DNA of 64,000 nt from Paenibacillus sp. SYP-B4298 (GCF_027627475.1 NZ_CP115484.1:5154501-5218500); one strand, 5' to 3'. Shown: positions 35,796-45,477, counted from the first letter of the stretch. The notes: generated from the letters alone by a model not told the origin. Translations and numbers: made by a program.

Positions 35796-35830
35796 AAAAC
35801 ATGCCGTTATTTATGATACGGTTCAGCTTA
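35796..35830 (-). repeat. rlmH-end-like repeat (copy F), diverged
   Basis: AAAAACATGCCGTTA on the left resembles copy I. On the minus strand 35807-35827 encodes AEPYHK-stop. The right arm is lost. Same orientation as rlmH. Confidence 0.65.
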
Positions 35831-35959
35831 ACAGGTCTATCGGTGAAAAATGCGAAAGGAGCATGCCGCGGCAGCAAGAAATGAACTTACTTCCCCGAAT
35901 TAAGTAGCTCAAAGAAACGCTATCATTTCAAATGTTTAATAATCCAAAGTTCCCAAATA

Positions 35960-36000
35960 AAAAAGTTGGGCGGAAAAACGTAATGTTTTCCGTCCAATTT
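35960..36000 (-). terminator. Strong terminator of the lipoprotein gene
   Basis: On the minus strand AAATTGGACGGAAAAC and GTTTTTCCGCCCAACTT form a 16-bp stem followed by TTTTTTATT, 56 nt past the stop at 36056. Confidence 0.8.
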
Positions 36001-36055
36001 CTTGGTTCTTTTGCTTCTGTTGGAAAGTGGCGAAGCGGATGTCCCGTTAGGTTTT

Positions 36056-36589
36056 TCAGTCATTATTGTTCTCTAATTTCAAAACATACATGCTCGATTC
36101 GAGGTTATAAATGCCGAGTATATCTGGGGTGACATGAAATGAATCCATGTTTTCCACGATATCCTTCCGTTCACCAGACGCCAAAAGCACACCCCAATTT
36201 GCATGAGACTTTCCATCGGCAGTGAAATTACTATCACTCATATCGGCTGTTAATACGGTAACAGTTGCGCTGGGATAGCAAACAAAAACACTGTATTCAT
36301 GTGGATTACCTCCGTCATCGTTCATGCTTTCGGTTCGAACTTCGTAAACATTTGTTACCTCAAGTTTGAGTCCACCATAAATAAATGTTTTCGTTTCTCC
36401 GTTTTGTGTCGGACTTGGTGTCTTAGGAGGTGCTTGAGGTAACGTTGAAGTCGGTGTTGAACTCGAATCAGTGCTGGGAGTCATAGATTCAGTAGGCACA
36501 TTGTTGTTTTTGCAACCGACTAGCAACATCAAGATAGTAATTGTCATGAGTATTACCATAGTACGTATCATTTGATTGGAGTTATTCAT
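36056..36589 (-). CDS. Lipoprotein of unknown function
   Basis: 177 residues from MNNSNQMIRTMVILM; AAGGGAAA lies upstream. Lipobox LLVGC at about residues 21-25, then a Ser/Thr/Pro-rich linker (SSSTPTSTLPQAPP), then a beta-rich domain (TKTFIYGGLKLEVTNVYEV). Exported and anchored to the outer face of the membrane. No family recognised. Confidence 0.75.
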   Translation of the reverse strand: MNNSNQMIRTMVILMTITILMLLVGCKNNNVPTESMTPSTDSSSTPTSTLPQAPPKTPSPTQNGETKTFIYGGLKLEVTNVYEVRTESMNDDGGNPHEYSVFVCYPSATVTVLTADMSDSNFTADGKSHANWGVLLASGERKDIVENMDSFHVTPDILGIYNLESSMYVLKLENNND

Positions 36590-36928
36590 TATAAATTTCC
36601 CTTCCCAAAAGAATGGTTTCACTTCCTTACCAGCATAATTTTTCCTTCTTATATTTAGACGTAAACATTTGGATATTGTTGCATTGTCCTATCCATTACT
36701 TCAATCGCAGCCCCAGATCCGTTTCGTCTATAACCGCCAGCTAAACTTTTTCCACAGTTTATATTTATTTGCTTTACGCAAACAATCTATCCCGGAATAG
36801 AACAACTAGGCAATATATTGGCAAATAAATGTGTTAAACTAAAATGAGAATTAACGATCCATACTATAGAATGCTACACAACCGAATGCAGACAGATTAT
36901 ACTCCAAACATATTGAGAAAGGACTGCC
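36590..36928. other. Divergent intergenic region, lipoprotein / YndJ-like gene
   Basis: AT-rich. A possible SigA promoter for the rightward gene is TTGGCA at 36818-36823, 16-nt spacer, TAAAAT at 36840-36845. Nothing else is visible. Confidence 0.45.
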
Positions 36929-37903
36929 ATGAATAGTTCTCTGAAGCAACTGATGAAGCCCCTATTAATACCAGCTATTCCCGGGGGAATCATTACTATT
37001 CTTATATTTTATTTTGATTACTTCCATTTTGAACTTGTTGAAAAGTTTCTACTGTTTGCGGCTTTCGTCATTGTACCTCTTGTAATCTTACTTTTAAACT
37101 ATGATGAAAAGAATATACAGCAACGAATGGTTTATGCCGCTATTAAATGGCTTCAATTCCCTGCAGCGCTTCTTGCCCTAATTTCCGTAATGAGCAGTAA
37201 GCTGTGGGGATTAGAAGGCACGGCAATACCAGGGATTCTCTCCCTTGGGTGGCTACTGTTCACGCTACTACTTGGCACCTATGGCTTGATCACTATTGTG
37301 ATTTCTAAAGGAAAGGCAGCGGAAATAGCCATTGGCGCGGGACTCGTTTATTTTTTTATCGGGGGCATTTGGTTTACCTTATATCAATATCAAACTGACC
37401 TCTACCAAGCCAATCTTACAACACACGCGTTAAGCTCGGTGCACTTTCATTTTTCATCTGCTATCGTTCCGATTTTTATTGGTGCACTGGGAAGGATCAT
37501 GACAAAAAAAAGCTGGTATCCCTGGGTCGTTGCTATCGATATCATCGGACCACTATTGATTGCTGTAGGTATGATTTTCTCCAAGCCTATAGAGTACATT
37601 GGTGTCACGTTGTTCGCATGTAATATTGTCATTTACACCACGTATCTCCTTGCTTACTTGCGGAGGAACTCTTTACACAATAAGGCAACCTTATTTTTAG
37701 GGCTTTCCTGTATTGCCTTTTACACGGTTATCGTCCTTTCCATTTTGTATCCGTTACTGAGAAATATATTTTCCTTAACTATACTCGATTTCATTCCCAT
37801 TTACGGATCTCTGCATGCATTTGGTTTTGTTTTATGCGGACTCATTGGTTGGGTATACATGGTAGACTCTATTAAAAAACAGCTTACCTACGGGAATAGA
37901 TGA
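36929..37903 (+). CDS. YndJ-like integral membrane protein
   Basis: 324 residues, about nine to ten membrane helices (LLIPAIPGGIITILIFYFDY, LLFAAFVIVPLVILLL and so on). ALSSVHFHFSSAIVPIFIGAL near the middle is the His-containing helix I associate with the YndJ family. Function unknown in the family. GAGAAAGGAC lies before the start. Confidence 0.65.
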   Translation: MNSSLKQLMKPLLIPAIPGGIITILIFYFDYFHFELVEKFLLFAAFVIVPLVILLLNYDEKNIQQRMVYAAIKWLQFPAALLALISVMSSKLWGLEGTAIPGILSLGWLLFTLLLGTYGLITIVISKGKAAEIAIGAGLVYFFIGGIWFTLYQYQTDLYQANLTTHALSSVHFHFSSAIVPIFIGALGRIMTKKSWYPWVVAIDIIGPLLIAVGMIFSKPIEYIGVTLFACNIVIYTTYLLAYLRRNSLHNKATLFLGLSCIAFYTVIVLSILYPLLRNIFSLTILDFIPIYGSLHAFGFVLCGLIGWVYMVDSIKKQLTYGNR

Positions 37904-37944
37904 GTGATCCACTTTTGTGGATGATGATGACATACAAAACCAAA

Positions 37945-37978
37945 CGGCCTCAGTCCCATCAGGGACGAAGGCCGCTTT
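37945..37978 (+). terminator. Terminator of the YndJ-like gene
   Basis: CGGCCT...TCCC, ATCA loop, GGGA...AGGCCG, then CTTTTG. Confidence 0.75.
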
Positions 37979-38055
37979 TGCACTGCTTGTATTTCTTAAC
38001 TATGGAGTATCTATTCAATTGACATACCTTTTTTTCATTGCCTTTGGGCGCTCGT

Positions 38056-39222
38056 TCATTTTGCGTATGTCAGCTTTCGCCATATAAATTCGACGGGGCC
38101 GTTCTTAAACCATCTCAACCACAATGTACTGAAGACAATGAGCACTACGTACACGGCCAGACCGATCATGAACGTGCCGGAGGATTGAATCTGATCCGCA
38201 AGTCCGAATCCGTAACCAAGGAAGAGAACTGTTCCAATAATGCTGTGAAGCAGATAACAGGTCAATGACATCCGTCCGACTTTGGTAAAAATCATCAACA
38301 CGCTTCGCATCTGTGGGACGTGGATAAACAGCATTGCAAGAGTGCTCATATAGAACATGCTTCCGGTTAAGCCCCCACTTTGTCCAAGTATAGAGGGAAT
38401 TTCCATCCACAGCATATTCTCAAAAGGCTTAATTAATTCGAGCAATATACTACTCTGTGTAATCAGAAAAGCGGTCGTGCTAATGACCCAGATTCGCTTC
38501 CATATGTTCTTCTTTTCCTCCATTTTTTCAAAAAAACCCATCTTGACAAAGTACACGCCCAGCAGAAACATGATAAACATGGAATAGACTGTAGGGAAAG
38601 AGCTTGAAGCCATCGTCGCCATATCTGCCCACCGAACGCCGATAGATTCCAGGTAGGTAAGGCCACTATTGTGGCTAGATAGAGTAAAATCCCCGAACTT
38701 CGACATGGCTGGTGATGCAGTATTTACGACATTGTATAACATCGTGAAAACAGGAGTCAGGCATTGTATCACGATGAGTGCGATAATCCAGCGCAGAATC
38801 ATTTGGGGCGTGAGTTTATAGAAAGCGAGAAGCAGGAAGCCGATTACGGCGTAAAAGGCCAATATATCACCTACCCACACAAAGGTGATATGCAAAACGC
38901 CAAATCCCAACAGAATGGATAACCTGCGAGCAAACAGCTTAGTAGGATTCTCAACCCGCTGCGCGGCTCGATCCATAAAAATTATAAATCCGACACCGAA
39001 TAGGAAGGAGAATAGCGTAACGAATTTCCCGTCGGCAAACCAAGAAACCAGATTACGAAATACGTCAACCGAGGCCATATCGAATCCCTTTACGGAATCC
39101 ACAATCAGAAAATAATTGACAATAATGATGCCTAGCATAGCGAATCCACGAACGATGTCCAGAAAATGAACCCGTTCCTTCAGACTCATTGGTTGTCCTT
39201 GTCCTTCTTTTAGTACAATCAC
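38056..39222 (-). CDS. DUF418-family membrane protein
   Basis: 388 residues starting at GTG, with AAAGGAG 8 nt upstream. Eight to ten membrane helices. [20 protein letters not shown] and [20 protein letters not shown] are hallmark DUF418 motifs; the C-terminal DUF418 domain has [21 protein letters not shown]. Members are thought to be acyltransferase-3-like membrane proteins, but the activity is not established. Third gene of a leftward set with TVP38 and PssA. Confidence 0.88.
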   Translation of the reverse strand: MIVLKEGQGQPMSLKERVHFLDIVRGFAMLGIIIVNYFLIVDSVKGFDMASVDVFRNLVSWFADGKFVTLFSFLFGVGFIIFMDRAAQRVENPTKLFARRLSILLGFGVLHITFVWVGDILAFYAVIGFLLLAFYKLTPQMILRWIIALIVIQCLTPVFTMLYNVVNTASPAMSKFGDFTLSSHNSGLTYLESIGVRWADMATMASSSFPTVYSMFIMFLLGVYFVKMGFFEKMEEKKNIWKRIWVISTTAFLITQSSILLELIKPFENMLWMEIPSILGQSGGLTGSMFYMSTLAMLFIHVPQMRSVLMIFTKVGRMSLTCYLLHSIIGTVLFLGYGFGLADQIQSSGTFMIGLAVYVVLIVFSTLWLRWFKNGPVEFIWRKLTYAK

Positions 39223-39272
39223 ATTTAATGCTCCTTTCCCCTGATAACGAATAATAGCTTCCCTAAATAGCG

Positions 39273-39794
39273 TTATATTTTTTTGAATTTTATAGTAGAT
39301 ACCATTAGATAGGAGAAAATAAGCAAGGTAATTACGGATATAAGTGTTGAACTATTCGTGCCTGGTACAGTTAGCGAGTACACGGCGAGAATAAAACCTG
39401 CTACGGTTATAGGAACCCCGCGGAAGCTCCCCTCTGCTTCTCTGATATTAAATTGCGCCAATCTATACGATCCGCTTATGATGTATAACAATAGAGCAAC
39501 TATACCCACAAGCTTCAGCATGCCAAGATCATCAAAATTAAATTTAAAATAAATAAGTAAAGCTGGCGCAATACCAAATGAAACCAAATCAGCTAAGGAA
39601 TCTAGCTCCTTGCCGAATTCACTGCAAACATTTAATCGTCTGGCAATTCTACCATCGTATCTATCTATAAAAGCTGCAATAATGATATACATCGCACTTA
39701 CGAAGTAATTTTGATTAAAGATCTCAACGATTGAAAATACCCCGAATGACATATTTGTAAAGGTAAGCAGATTGGGAATATTTTTTATTAACAT
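39273..39794 (-). CDS. pssA: CDP-diacylglycerol-serine O-phosphatidyltransferase
   Basis: 173 residues. The CDP-alcohol phosphotransferase signature D-G-x2-A-R-x8-G-x3-D-x3-D is complete (DGRIARRL, then [14 protein letters not shown]). Opening [18 protein letters not shown] is typical of Gram-positive PssA. It condenses CDP-diacylglycerol with serine to phosphatidylserine, the precursor of phosphatidylethanolamine, in the cytoplasmic membrane. It is on an accessory stretch, so it may be a second copy beside a core pssA. Downstream of TVP38 by about 30 nt. Confidence 0.87.
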   Translation of the reverse strand: MLIKNIPNLLTFTNMSFGVFSIVEIFNQNYFVSAMYIIIAAFIDRYDGRIARRLNVCSEFGKELDSLADLVSFGIAPALLIYFKFNFDDLGMLKLVGIVALLLYIISGSYRLAQFNIREAEGSFRGVPITVAGFILAVYSLTVPGTNSSTLISVITLLIFSYLMVSTIKFKKI

Positions 39795-39823
39795 AGATGC
39801 TCCTCACTAAGGATGAAATTTAA

Positions 39824-40510
39824 TTAAGACCCACTGTTACTTTTTTTGAAAAGGGATAGCTTGTTAATAAGCTTATCTTTGTATATCCATCCCAGAGCAA
39901 AAGCTAGGACTGAAACTCCTGATATGATTGCGGTTGATACGTAATTTTTGTGATAAATGTTAGATCCAATGCTCACTGAAGCTAGAAGCCACGGAAATCT
40001 GGCGATAATTAAAATCGAGAAAAACTTTAGTGGCTTTATAGTCGTTAGTCCCGCGGCATAAATGAATACATCCTTGGGAAATCCAGGAATAATAAATATG
40101 ATGAACAAGAAGATAGAAAACTTTTTATTCTCCATCATACCTGCCATCCATTGAAATTTATTTTTCTTCAGTAAATTCTCAATAAATGACCCGCCTACAA
40201 ACCTAGTGAAATAAAATGCCATAATAGCCCCTAGCAACATGCCTGCAGTAATAAACAGCATACCTACATAAGTCCCATAGATATATCCACCGGCAATCTG
40301 AATCACCTCGCCGGGTATTGGTGCAATAACCGTCTGGAGAACTTGGAAAAAAATAAGCATAACCGGCCCTAAATTCCCCGTTGAAAGAATATAATCTCGA
40401 AAACTATCCAGAGACACCATCAATTTAAGAATTTCTGGTGAATAACGAATGAATAAGACCATCATCAGAAGCCCCAGAGACGCAATGATAATCTTGTTAA
40501 ATCGTTGCAT
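39824..40510 (-). CDS. TVP38/TMEM64 (VTT-domain, DedA-related) membrane protein
   Basis: 228 residues from MQRFNKIIIASLG. VTT/SNARE-associated domain: FFQVLQTVIAPIPGEVIQIAGG, GAIMAFYFTRFVGG, FIIPGFPKDVFIYAAGLT. The family includes lipid scramblases/flippases. The start is the ATG at 40510; an upstream in-frame GTG overlaps the GGGGG site. First gene of the TVP38-PssA-DUF418 set, divergent from the two-component genes. Confidence 0.87.
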   Translation of the reverse strand: MQRFNKIIIASLGLLMMVLFIRYSPEILKLMVSLDSFRDYILSTGNLGPVMLIFFQVLQTVIAPIPGEVIQIAGGYIYGTYVGMLFITAGMLLGAIMAFYFTRFVGGSFIENLLKKNKFQWMAGMMENKKFSIFLFIIFIIPGFPKDVFIYAAGLTTIKPLKFFSILIIARFPWLLASVSIGSNIYHKNYVSTAIISGVSVLAFALGWIYKDKLINKLSLFKKSNSGS

Positions 40511-40576
40511 ATTAGATGACACCCCCGTATCTTTTAACCCACTCCCATTTGCTTATGATTTACAAGCTTATGTGAA

Positions 40577-40620
40577 TTTTCTTAAGAACGGGGGCATCAT
40601 AAATCTTAAGAATTCTTAAG
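40577..40620. promoter_or_regulatory. CTTAAG direct/inverted repeats in divergent promoter region
   Basis: TTCTTAAGAA near 40579 and ATCTTAAGAATTCTTAAG at 40603-40620, so three CTTAAG units, two of them 10 nt apart (one helical turn). OmpR-type regulators bind such tandem half-sites. The region serves both the regulator gene at 40694 and the lipid operon on the other strand. Confidence 0.55.
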
Positions 40621-40693
40621 TCACTTCGTATCTGTGGTTTATAAGTTGTTTACACTTTATAATGGAGGCACAGTCATTAGAGGAGGGATGTTC

Positions 40694-41395
40694 ATGAATC
40701 ATACAAAAAAAATTCTTGTGGCTGACGATAACGATGAGATTAGAGAGATTGTCCGGGTCCTGCTGGAGAGCGAACAATATAACGTGACCGAAGCTGTAGA
40801 CGGCGAGGACGCTTTGAATAAAGTAGATGAAACTATAGATTTAATCATTCTGGATGTTATGATGCCCAGAAAATCTGGGTTTAAGGCCTGTGTAGAAATT
40901 CGCGAGAAAACAAGCGCTCCCATTTTGTTTTTGACTGCCAAAACCCAAGACTCCGATAAATATTTGGCTTTTTCTGCAGGATGTGATGATTATCTGTCAA
41001 AGCCGTTCTCCTATACAGAATTGGTTTCAAGAGTGAAAGCCTTGCTTAGAAGATATTATGTGTATAAAGGGAAAGATACTGTTGCGGAGTCTCCGGATAT
41101 TATTAAAATTAATGAACTAAGTGTTAAAACGAAGAGCAATGAAGTATGGATGGGCGACGAAGAACTTACACTAACCGAAATTGAGTACAAGATTTTATCC
41201 TTGATGTCCAGCAATAGAAACAAGATATTTTCAGCACAAAATCTATATGAAAGCGTCTGGGGAGAACCGTATTTCTATAACTGTAACAATACAGTTATGG
41301 TTCATATCAGAAATCTCAGAATGAAATTAGAAAAAGATCCTCAGAACCCCAAGTTTATTAAAACCGTTTGGGGAAAGGGGTATCGAATTGAGTGA
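40694..41395 (+). CDS. Response regulator, OmpR/VanR type
   Basis: 233 residues. Receiver domain: acidic pocket ADDND, phosphoacceptor Asp in LIILDVMMPR (about residue 53), Thr in LFLTAK, Lys in LSKPFSY. C-terminal winged helix: ELTLTEIEYKILSLM, then NTVMVHIRNLRMKLEKDP and GKGYRIE. GAGGAGGG lies upstream of the ATG. It overlaps the kinase gene by 8 nt. Probable targets: itself and the divergent TVP38-PssA-DUF418 genes. Confidence 0.92.
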   Translation: MNHTKKILVADDNDEIREIVRVLLESEQYNVTEAVDGEDALNKVDETIDLIILDVMMPRKSGFKACVEIREKTSAPILFLTAKTQDSDKYLAFSAGCDDYLSKPFSYTELVSRVKALLRRYYVYKGKDTVAESPDIIKINELSVKTKSNEVWMGDEELTLTEIEYKILSLMSSNRNKIFSAQNLYESVWGEPYFYNCNNTVMVHIRNLRMKLEKDPQNPKFIKTVWGKGYRIE

Positions 41396-42725
41396 ACTCT
41401 TTTCATGGGGAAAATTAAAATTAAAATTAATCCTGTGTCTTATTTTTTCGTTTACGTTTTCTCTAGTCTTATTTTTGTTATTGCAATCCACAGGAGAAGA
41501 CATACTTGAGCGTTACTTAACTAAAACCTCGTTTATCGGAAAACAAGAGCAGCTAGCCATTTCTGAATTCGAAAAGTATGTTTCTCAGAAGAATCTATCA
41601 CTTAAGGATCATGATAAAATAGCCCAATGGGTTCGGGAAACGAAATATGTAAATATTTATATTTATACAGACAATAAACTCATTTACGCTACAGATGGCT
41701 ATACAACAACTACCGAGAATAGGGGTCTATCGGTAGATATGAATTTGAAAAGTACTTCTCAATTATTAAATATTCAATTTTCCGATGCTCGCGCCCAAAT
41801 TTACCTGGAGTACTTCTTTGAATACAAGTACTATCATATGGTTACGATTTTGGGTGTGGTCATTTCGTTCATATTCTTTATATTCATCATGCTGTTCTTT
41901 ATAAACAAGAAAACCTCCTATATTGGAACTCTTGAGAATGAAATTAAGATATTAGAAGGTGGAGACTTAACTTATACAATTACAATAAAAGGGAACGACG
42001 AATTGTCTTCACTGGCCCAAAGCATTAATGAGATGAGAAAGTCATTTATTGAACGATTGGACAATGAGAATCAAGCCAGATTTGCAAATAGTGAGCTGGT
42101 CACCGCGATGTCTCATGACTTAAGGACACCTCTCACAGCATTGGTCGGATACTTGGATATTATTGAGTTCAAGAAATATCAGACGGGTGAAGACTTTAAT
42201 AAATACATCCATAACAGCAGGGAAAAAGCATACCAAATTAAGCACCTTTCGGACAAACTATTTGAGTACTTTACTGTGTTTAATACTGAAGATAACAATC
42301 TAGATTTTGAACGATTTGATGGAAATCAATTGATGGAGCAACTCTTTGATGAGCAACTCTTTGTGCTAGAAAATAACGGATTTCATTTTGTGTTAGAGCC
42401 TTGCACCATACCTTTTCACTTCGATGTTCACTTAATTTCTTTTCGAAGAGTTTTTGACAACATCTTCTCAAATATTATCAAGTATGCCGATAAGTCTAAA
42501 ATAGTAAAAATTAGTTATGAAATTAAAGACAACATGCTATTGATCGATATTGAAAATGATATAAAAAAAGAAGCGCATGAAGTGAGTAGTACAGGAATCG
42601 GTATGAAAACTTGCAAAAAAATTATCGAACAACATAAAGGACAATTAACTGTTACAAGTAATAAGGAAACTTATTCCGTTCACATTAGCTTGACATTAGG
42701 GAGGCTTACTGATGCAAGAGATTAA
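41388..42725 (+). CDS. Sensor histidine kinase, partner of the response regulator
   Basis: 445 residues starting at TTG within the end of the regulator gene. Two membrane helices (near residues 8-30 and about 155-178) enclose an extracytoplasmic sensor of about 125 residues; a HAMP-like linker follows, then HisKA with MSHDLRTPLTALVGYLD (His near 243), and the ATPase N-box NIFSNIIKYA with GIGMKTCKKIIEQH. The G1 box (DIENDIKK) is degenerate, as in some VanS-like kinases. Signal unknown. Confidence 0.9.
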   Translation: MSELFSWGKLKLKLILCLIFSFTFSLVLFLLLQSTGEDILERYLTKTSFIGKQEQLAISEFEKYVSQKNLSLKDHDKIAQWVRETKYVNIYIYTDNKLIYATDGYTTTTENRGLSVDMNLKSTSQLLNIQFSDARAQIYLEYFFEYKYYHMVTILGVVISFIFFIFIMLFFINKKTSYIGTLENEIKILEGGDLTYTITIKGNDELSSLAQSINEMRKSFIERLDNENQARFANSELVTAMSHDLRTPLTALVGYLDIIEFKKYQTGEDFNKYIHNSREKAYQIKHLSDKLFEYFTVFNTEDNNLDFERFDGNQLMEQLFDEQLFVLENNGFHFVLEPCTIPFHFDVHLISFRRVFDNIFSNIIKYADKSKIVKISYEIKDNMLLIDIENDIKKEAHEVSSTGIGMKTCKKIIEQHKGQLTVTSNKETYSVHISLTLGRLTDARD

Positions 42726-42786
42726 TACCGATCGTTTTATTATTAAAAACTTTGCTAAGAAGGATGCCCTAGGCTTGGCGATCTAA
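42712..42786 (+). pseudogene. N-terminal remnant of a GNAT acetyltransferase
   Basis: 24 codons, MQEINTDRFIIKNFAKKDALG, then a stop. This is the usual opening of RimI/RimJ-like GNAT proteins (T-x-R-F-x-I-R-x-F). AGGGAGG sits before the ATG, which overlaps the kinase stop. The rest has been lost; a deleted MITE copy begins 60 nt later and may mark the break. Confidence 0.6.
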
Positions 42787-42846
42787 TAGGAGAGTTGTTT
42801 TGAATTTAATGAAAAATATGAAGGTAGAACACACCCTGCAATATGC

Positions 42847-42920
42847 AGGGCGTGTCTGAACACTCTCGTCAAGAAAAGGCAACGCAGCTTGGGGCGAACA
42901 GGCGGGGAGAGATGCCCTTT
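42847..42920 (+). mobile_element. Deleted copy of the MITE-like element
   Basis: AGGGCGTGTCTGA is the left end of the element at 12063, followed after a short gap by GCAACGCAGC, GGGGCGAA and GGCGGGGAGAGATGCCCTT. The central 70 nt or so and the right terminal repeat are missing. ACACCCTGCA-ATA-TGCAGGGCGTGT around 42830-42855 makes a hairpin at the junction. Confidence 0.7.
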
Positions 42921-42924
42921 AATT

Positions 42925-43947
42925 TTACTTATCAATTTCCACAGGTTCAATCACATCGAAAAGAAATGGACTATTGCTTAAATATGCTCTTATGTATGCT
43001 TGGGCATATTTTTGTTCATCAATTAGACTGGCTGTTTCTCTTGGATCAGAGGCGTGATGGCAGTAGTTCTCGATCATGAACATGATGAAAAAACATTCCA
43101 GATCCCGAATATAGTCCGTTTCCAACTTCTTAATACTCTCATAACCTTGGATAAGCATCCATCGATGCTTCGGCCACAGCTCCAATAGGGTGCCTGCTAT
43201 ATCGTAGAGATAATATCCGTACCCACATCTCCCAAAATCAATCGGATAAGGTTGATTGTCCTTAAAAACCATATTACCGGTATGTAAATCAGCATGAATG
43301 AGCCCATAGTTATGTTCACTTGGATGCATAGTGGTAAGTTGGGATACAACCTTCTCAGCTGCATCTTGATACAGCTTCCATCCCTCTTCGGATAAAAAAC
43401 GTTCATAATAACGTTCCAACTTAGCCATTTCACGTTTAAAACTTTCTACTCCCCAAGTAGGTCTTACAAAATCAGAAGGTGGATTAAAATCCTTTGCTGC
43501 TGCATGGAGCCTGTTTATCATCACACCCATATGATATGCATGACTATCCGTAAATTCACCTGTTGCTTTTTCACCCTCTATCCACCGCATCATCGTTACA
43601 TAAGGGCGCATATACCCTTTTTCAGTTTCGATGTCCAGTACATAAATACCATCACAACTTGCAATCCCTTCTGGTACATGTAGATCTTCTGATTGGTTTA
43701 GTGCTTGTAACAGTTGGAGTTCCGAACGAATTTCCTCTCTGCTCCATCGGTCCGAATGAATGCGAAGCAAATAATTGTTATCTGTACGGGTTTCAATTTT
43801 ATACGTGATCGTATCGGATAGTTGAATAAACTGGATGCTATCCCATTCTAAATCGTACATTTTAATTGCTGATAAAGCGACTTTCCTTGCTCTATCCAGC
43901 AAAGAACGGCTTTTCTCATCCGTATCGTATTGAAAGAATTCATTCAT
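42925..43947 (-). CDS. Phosphotransferase of the APH/choline-kinase family
   Basis: 340 residues. Catalytic loop GLIHADLHTGNMVF (HxDxxxxN) and metal loop PIDFGRCGYGYYLYDIA. The N-lobe has YLLRIHSDRWSREEIRSELQLL. Complete and probably active, unlike the gene at 29528. Such kinases act on aminoglycosides, homoserine or other small alcohols; target unknown. Confidence 0.83.
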   Translation of the reverse strand: MNEFFQYDTDEKSRSLLDRARKVALSAIKMYDLEWDSIQFIQLSDTITYKIETRTDNNYLLRIHSDRWSREEIRSELQLLQALNQSEDLHVPEGIASCDGIYVLDIETEKGYMRPYVTMMRWIEGEKATGEFTDSHAYHMGVMINRLHAAAKDFNPPSDFVRPTWGVESFKREMAKLERYYERFLSEEGWKLYQDAAEKVVSQLTTMHPSEHNYGLIHADLHTGNMVFKDNQPYPIDFGRCGYGYYLYDIAGTLLELWPKHRWMLIQGYESIKKLETDYIRDLECFFIMFMIENYCHHASDPRETASLIDEQKYAQAYIRAYLSNSPFLFDVIEPVEIDK

Positions 43948-43996
43948 ATGCTGTCCTCCTTAAAACTATTGTCTATCTAGCCTAAACCCGCTCGAG

Positions 43997-44530
43997 TTAT
44001 CTAATAAAGCGAAAGACAAGTTTCTCGCCATCTTCGTAATGATGACCTAATTCTGTATATTCGCCGTTCGTACATCTATTTAGTGTCTTTCGCCAAAAAT
44101 TTTGCGCACGCTTATTTCGGTTCGTAGGATTCGTCTGCAACTCCCAGTAGCCCGGCATTCTGTCAATCAGTTGCCGAATTGCTTGTTCTCCTACTCCTTT
44201 TCCTCGATATGTACGTAAAAGAAAGAATTCGTTTAAATAATAATTGATATAGGGCGGACTTGGGGTATAGGGTGGAGTGGCCACGAAGACAAAGCCAGCA
44301 GGGATATCATCCACCTTAATAAGGTAAGGGAATAGGACTCCTGGATGCTCCCACCATACATCAAAAACAAGATTTTGTTCTGCTAACGTCCGAATATCAC
44401 TCTCTTCAAATATGCCATAACGATTAATTTGGTGCCCCCATATTTCGGATAAATCATGCAAATATAGAGGATAAATATTGTTAATAATAAATTTCTCTTC
44501 AATACTACATAGCTGTAACTCCACCTTCAT
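43997..44530 (-). CDS. GNAT N-acetyltransferase
   Basis: 177 residues. Acetyl-CoA loop FFLLRTYRGKGVGEQAIRQLI (R-G-K-G-V-G) and WELQTNPTNRNKRAQNFWRK. Single GNAT domain. Substrate unknown. It is 50 nt downstream of no close partner; the phosphotransferase start is 50 nt to the left on the same strand. Confidence 0.83.
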   Translation of the reverse strand: MKVELQLCSIEEKFIINNIYPLYLHDLSEIWGHQINRYGIFEESDIRTLAEQNLVFDVWWEHPGVLFPYLIKVDDIPAGFVFVATPPYTPSPPYINYYLNEFFLLRTYRGKGVGEQAIRQLIDRMPGYWELQTNPTNRNKRAQNFWRKTLNRCTNGEYTELGHHYEDGEKLVFRFIR

Positions 44531-44635
44531 ATGTAATCACTTCCTAGTCTTCAGTATTTAGTTAAAAGTATACAAACACTCTATCTCAAAAAGTAGGCAA
44601 ACAATGTTTATAACATTCTTATACACATATGAAAA

Positions 44636-44667
44636 GGCTCGTATCAGATTTATCTCCAATACGAGCC
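44636..44667 (-). terminator. Terminator of the CD3324-like gene
   Basis: GGCTCGTAT with ATACGAGCC around a 14-nt loop, then TTTTC on the minus strand, 6 nt past the stop. Confidence 0.75.
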
Positions 44668-44672
44668 CTTCT

Positions 44673-44942
44673 CTATTTATCCTTTTTATAAACAATTTTT
44701 TTTATACTATCTTCAGATAAGCAGTAAGAGCACATGAGCTGATCAATACTGTGACCCATTCGAAATAACTGCTTAATCTCTAGATTTCGTTTCTGAAAAT
44801 ACTCTCTCTGTCCCGATGCTTCCCCCCACTTTTTTCTACTGCCTTCTGGAGAAGGAACATAGACAATACTGCCGTGTACATACTTTTGAAGTTCATGGAG
44901 TAAATACTCGGGTAAGATTTGGCTGGCTGATATATATTTCAT
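44673..44942 (-). CDS. CD3324-family small protein
   Basis: 89 residues from MKYISASQILPEYLLHELQK, with AGGAAGGGG upstream. YVPSPEGSRKKWGEASGQREY and the HTH-like IDQLMCSYCLSEDSIKKIVYK are family hallmarks. Normal length, unlike the longer paralog at 28821. Probably DNA-binding; function unknown. The frame stays open for 34 codons upstream, but these do not match the family. Confidence 0.78.
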   Translation of the reverse strand: MKYISASQILPEYLLHELQKYVHGSIVYVPSPEGSRKKWGEASGQREYFQKRNLEIKQLFRMGHSIDQLMCSYCLSEDSIKKIVYKKDK

Positions 44943-45190
44943 TGACTTTGCCCCTTCCTCTGTAAATAGATGGATGGATTGCAAAGCCCCTATGACAAAC
45001 TTACTAACTTCAAAGATCCGCTCGGTTAGATAATCTTGCTCCATGCAAATAACCGCTTGAGTTTGTCACTTAGACTTTGCATGGAGCGAATACTAAAACC
45101 TTGCATTGCGGATTTTTTCAAATACATACGGTGTTGGGTACTTATCATACAACTTCCTCTCTTTCTAACTATTGTCTTATAATTAATTCT

Positions 45191-45251
45191 GTATGACGGA
45201 TGTTAATTCCTTGTTTTTTATAATTTCGCCCTACTTATGGTACGGTTCACC
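45191..45251 (-). repeat. rlmH-end-like repeat (copy D) with long shared flank
   Basis: On the minus strand 45231-45251 encodes GEPYHK-stop, followed by GGGCGAAATT, as after the real rlmH stop (CGGCGAAATT). The next 40 nt (to 45191) are shared with copy C at 47723 with one substitution and one indel in a T-run. Same orientation as rlmH. Confidence 0.85.
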
Positions 45252-45272
45252 GTAACATTTATAAAGCGAAAT

Positions 45273-45299
45273 GAAGGACACCCTGATTGGGTGCCCTTC
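45273..45299. terminator. Hairpin next to copy D
   Basis: GAAGGACACCC with GGGTGCCCTTC around a 5-nt loop, one mismatch. It lies between copy D and the GIY-YIG remnant. Confidence 0.6.
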
Positions 45300-45330
45300 A
45301 TTGTAGAGACAAGGACTAAAAATGGCATTT

Positions 45331-45477
45331 CTACTGAGCAAGATCGACCAATCTGACAGTCTTAGGATCGTAAACTACATTAGTAATCAAGCCATCCAAA
45401 ATATGTTTTACCGCTTCATCAATCACATGAATTGGCACAAGGAACCATTCTTGTGACCGTACAGGGTGGCCGAAATG
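45331..45477 (-). pseudogene. C-terminal remnant of a GIY-YIG/T5orf172-type nuclease gene
   Basis: 48 codons ending in TAG: HFGHPVRSQEWFLVPIHVID, then EAVKHILDGL and VVYDPKTVRLVDLAQ. The EWFLVP-x-HVIDEAV pattern is what I know from the C-terminus of Bacillales GIY-YIG nucleases. The preceding codon in frame is TGA and no N-terminal part is found, so this is a fragment. Confidence 0.55.
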
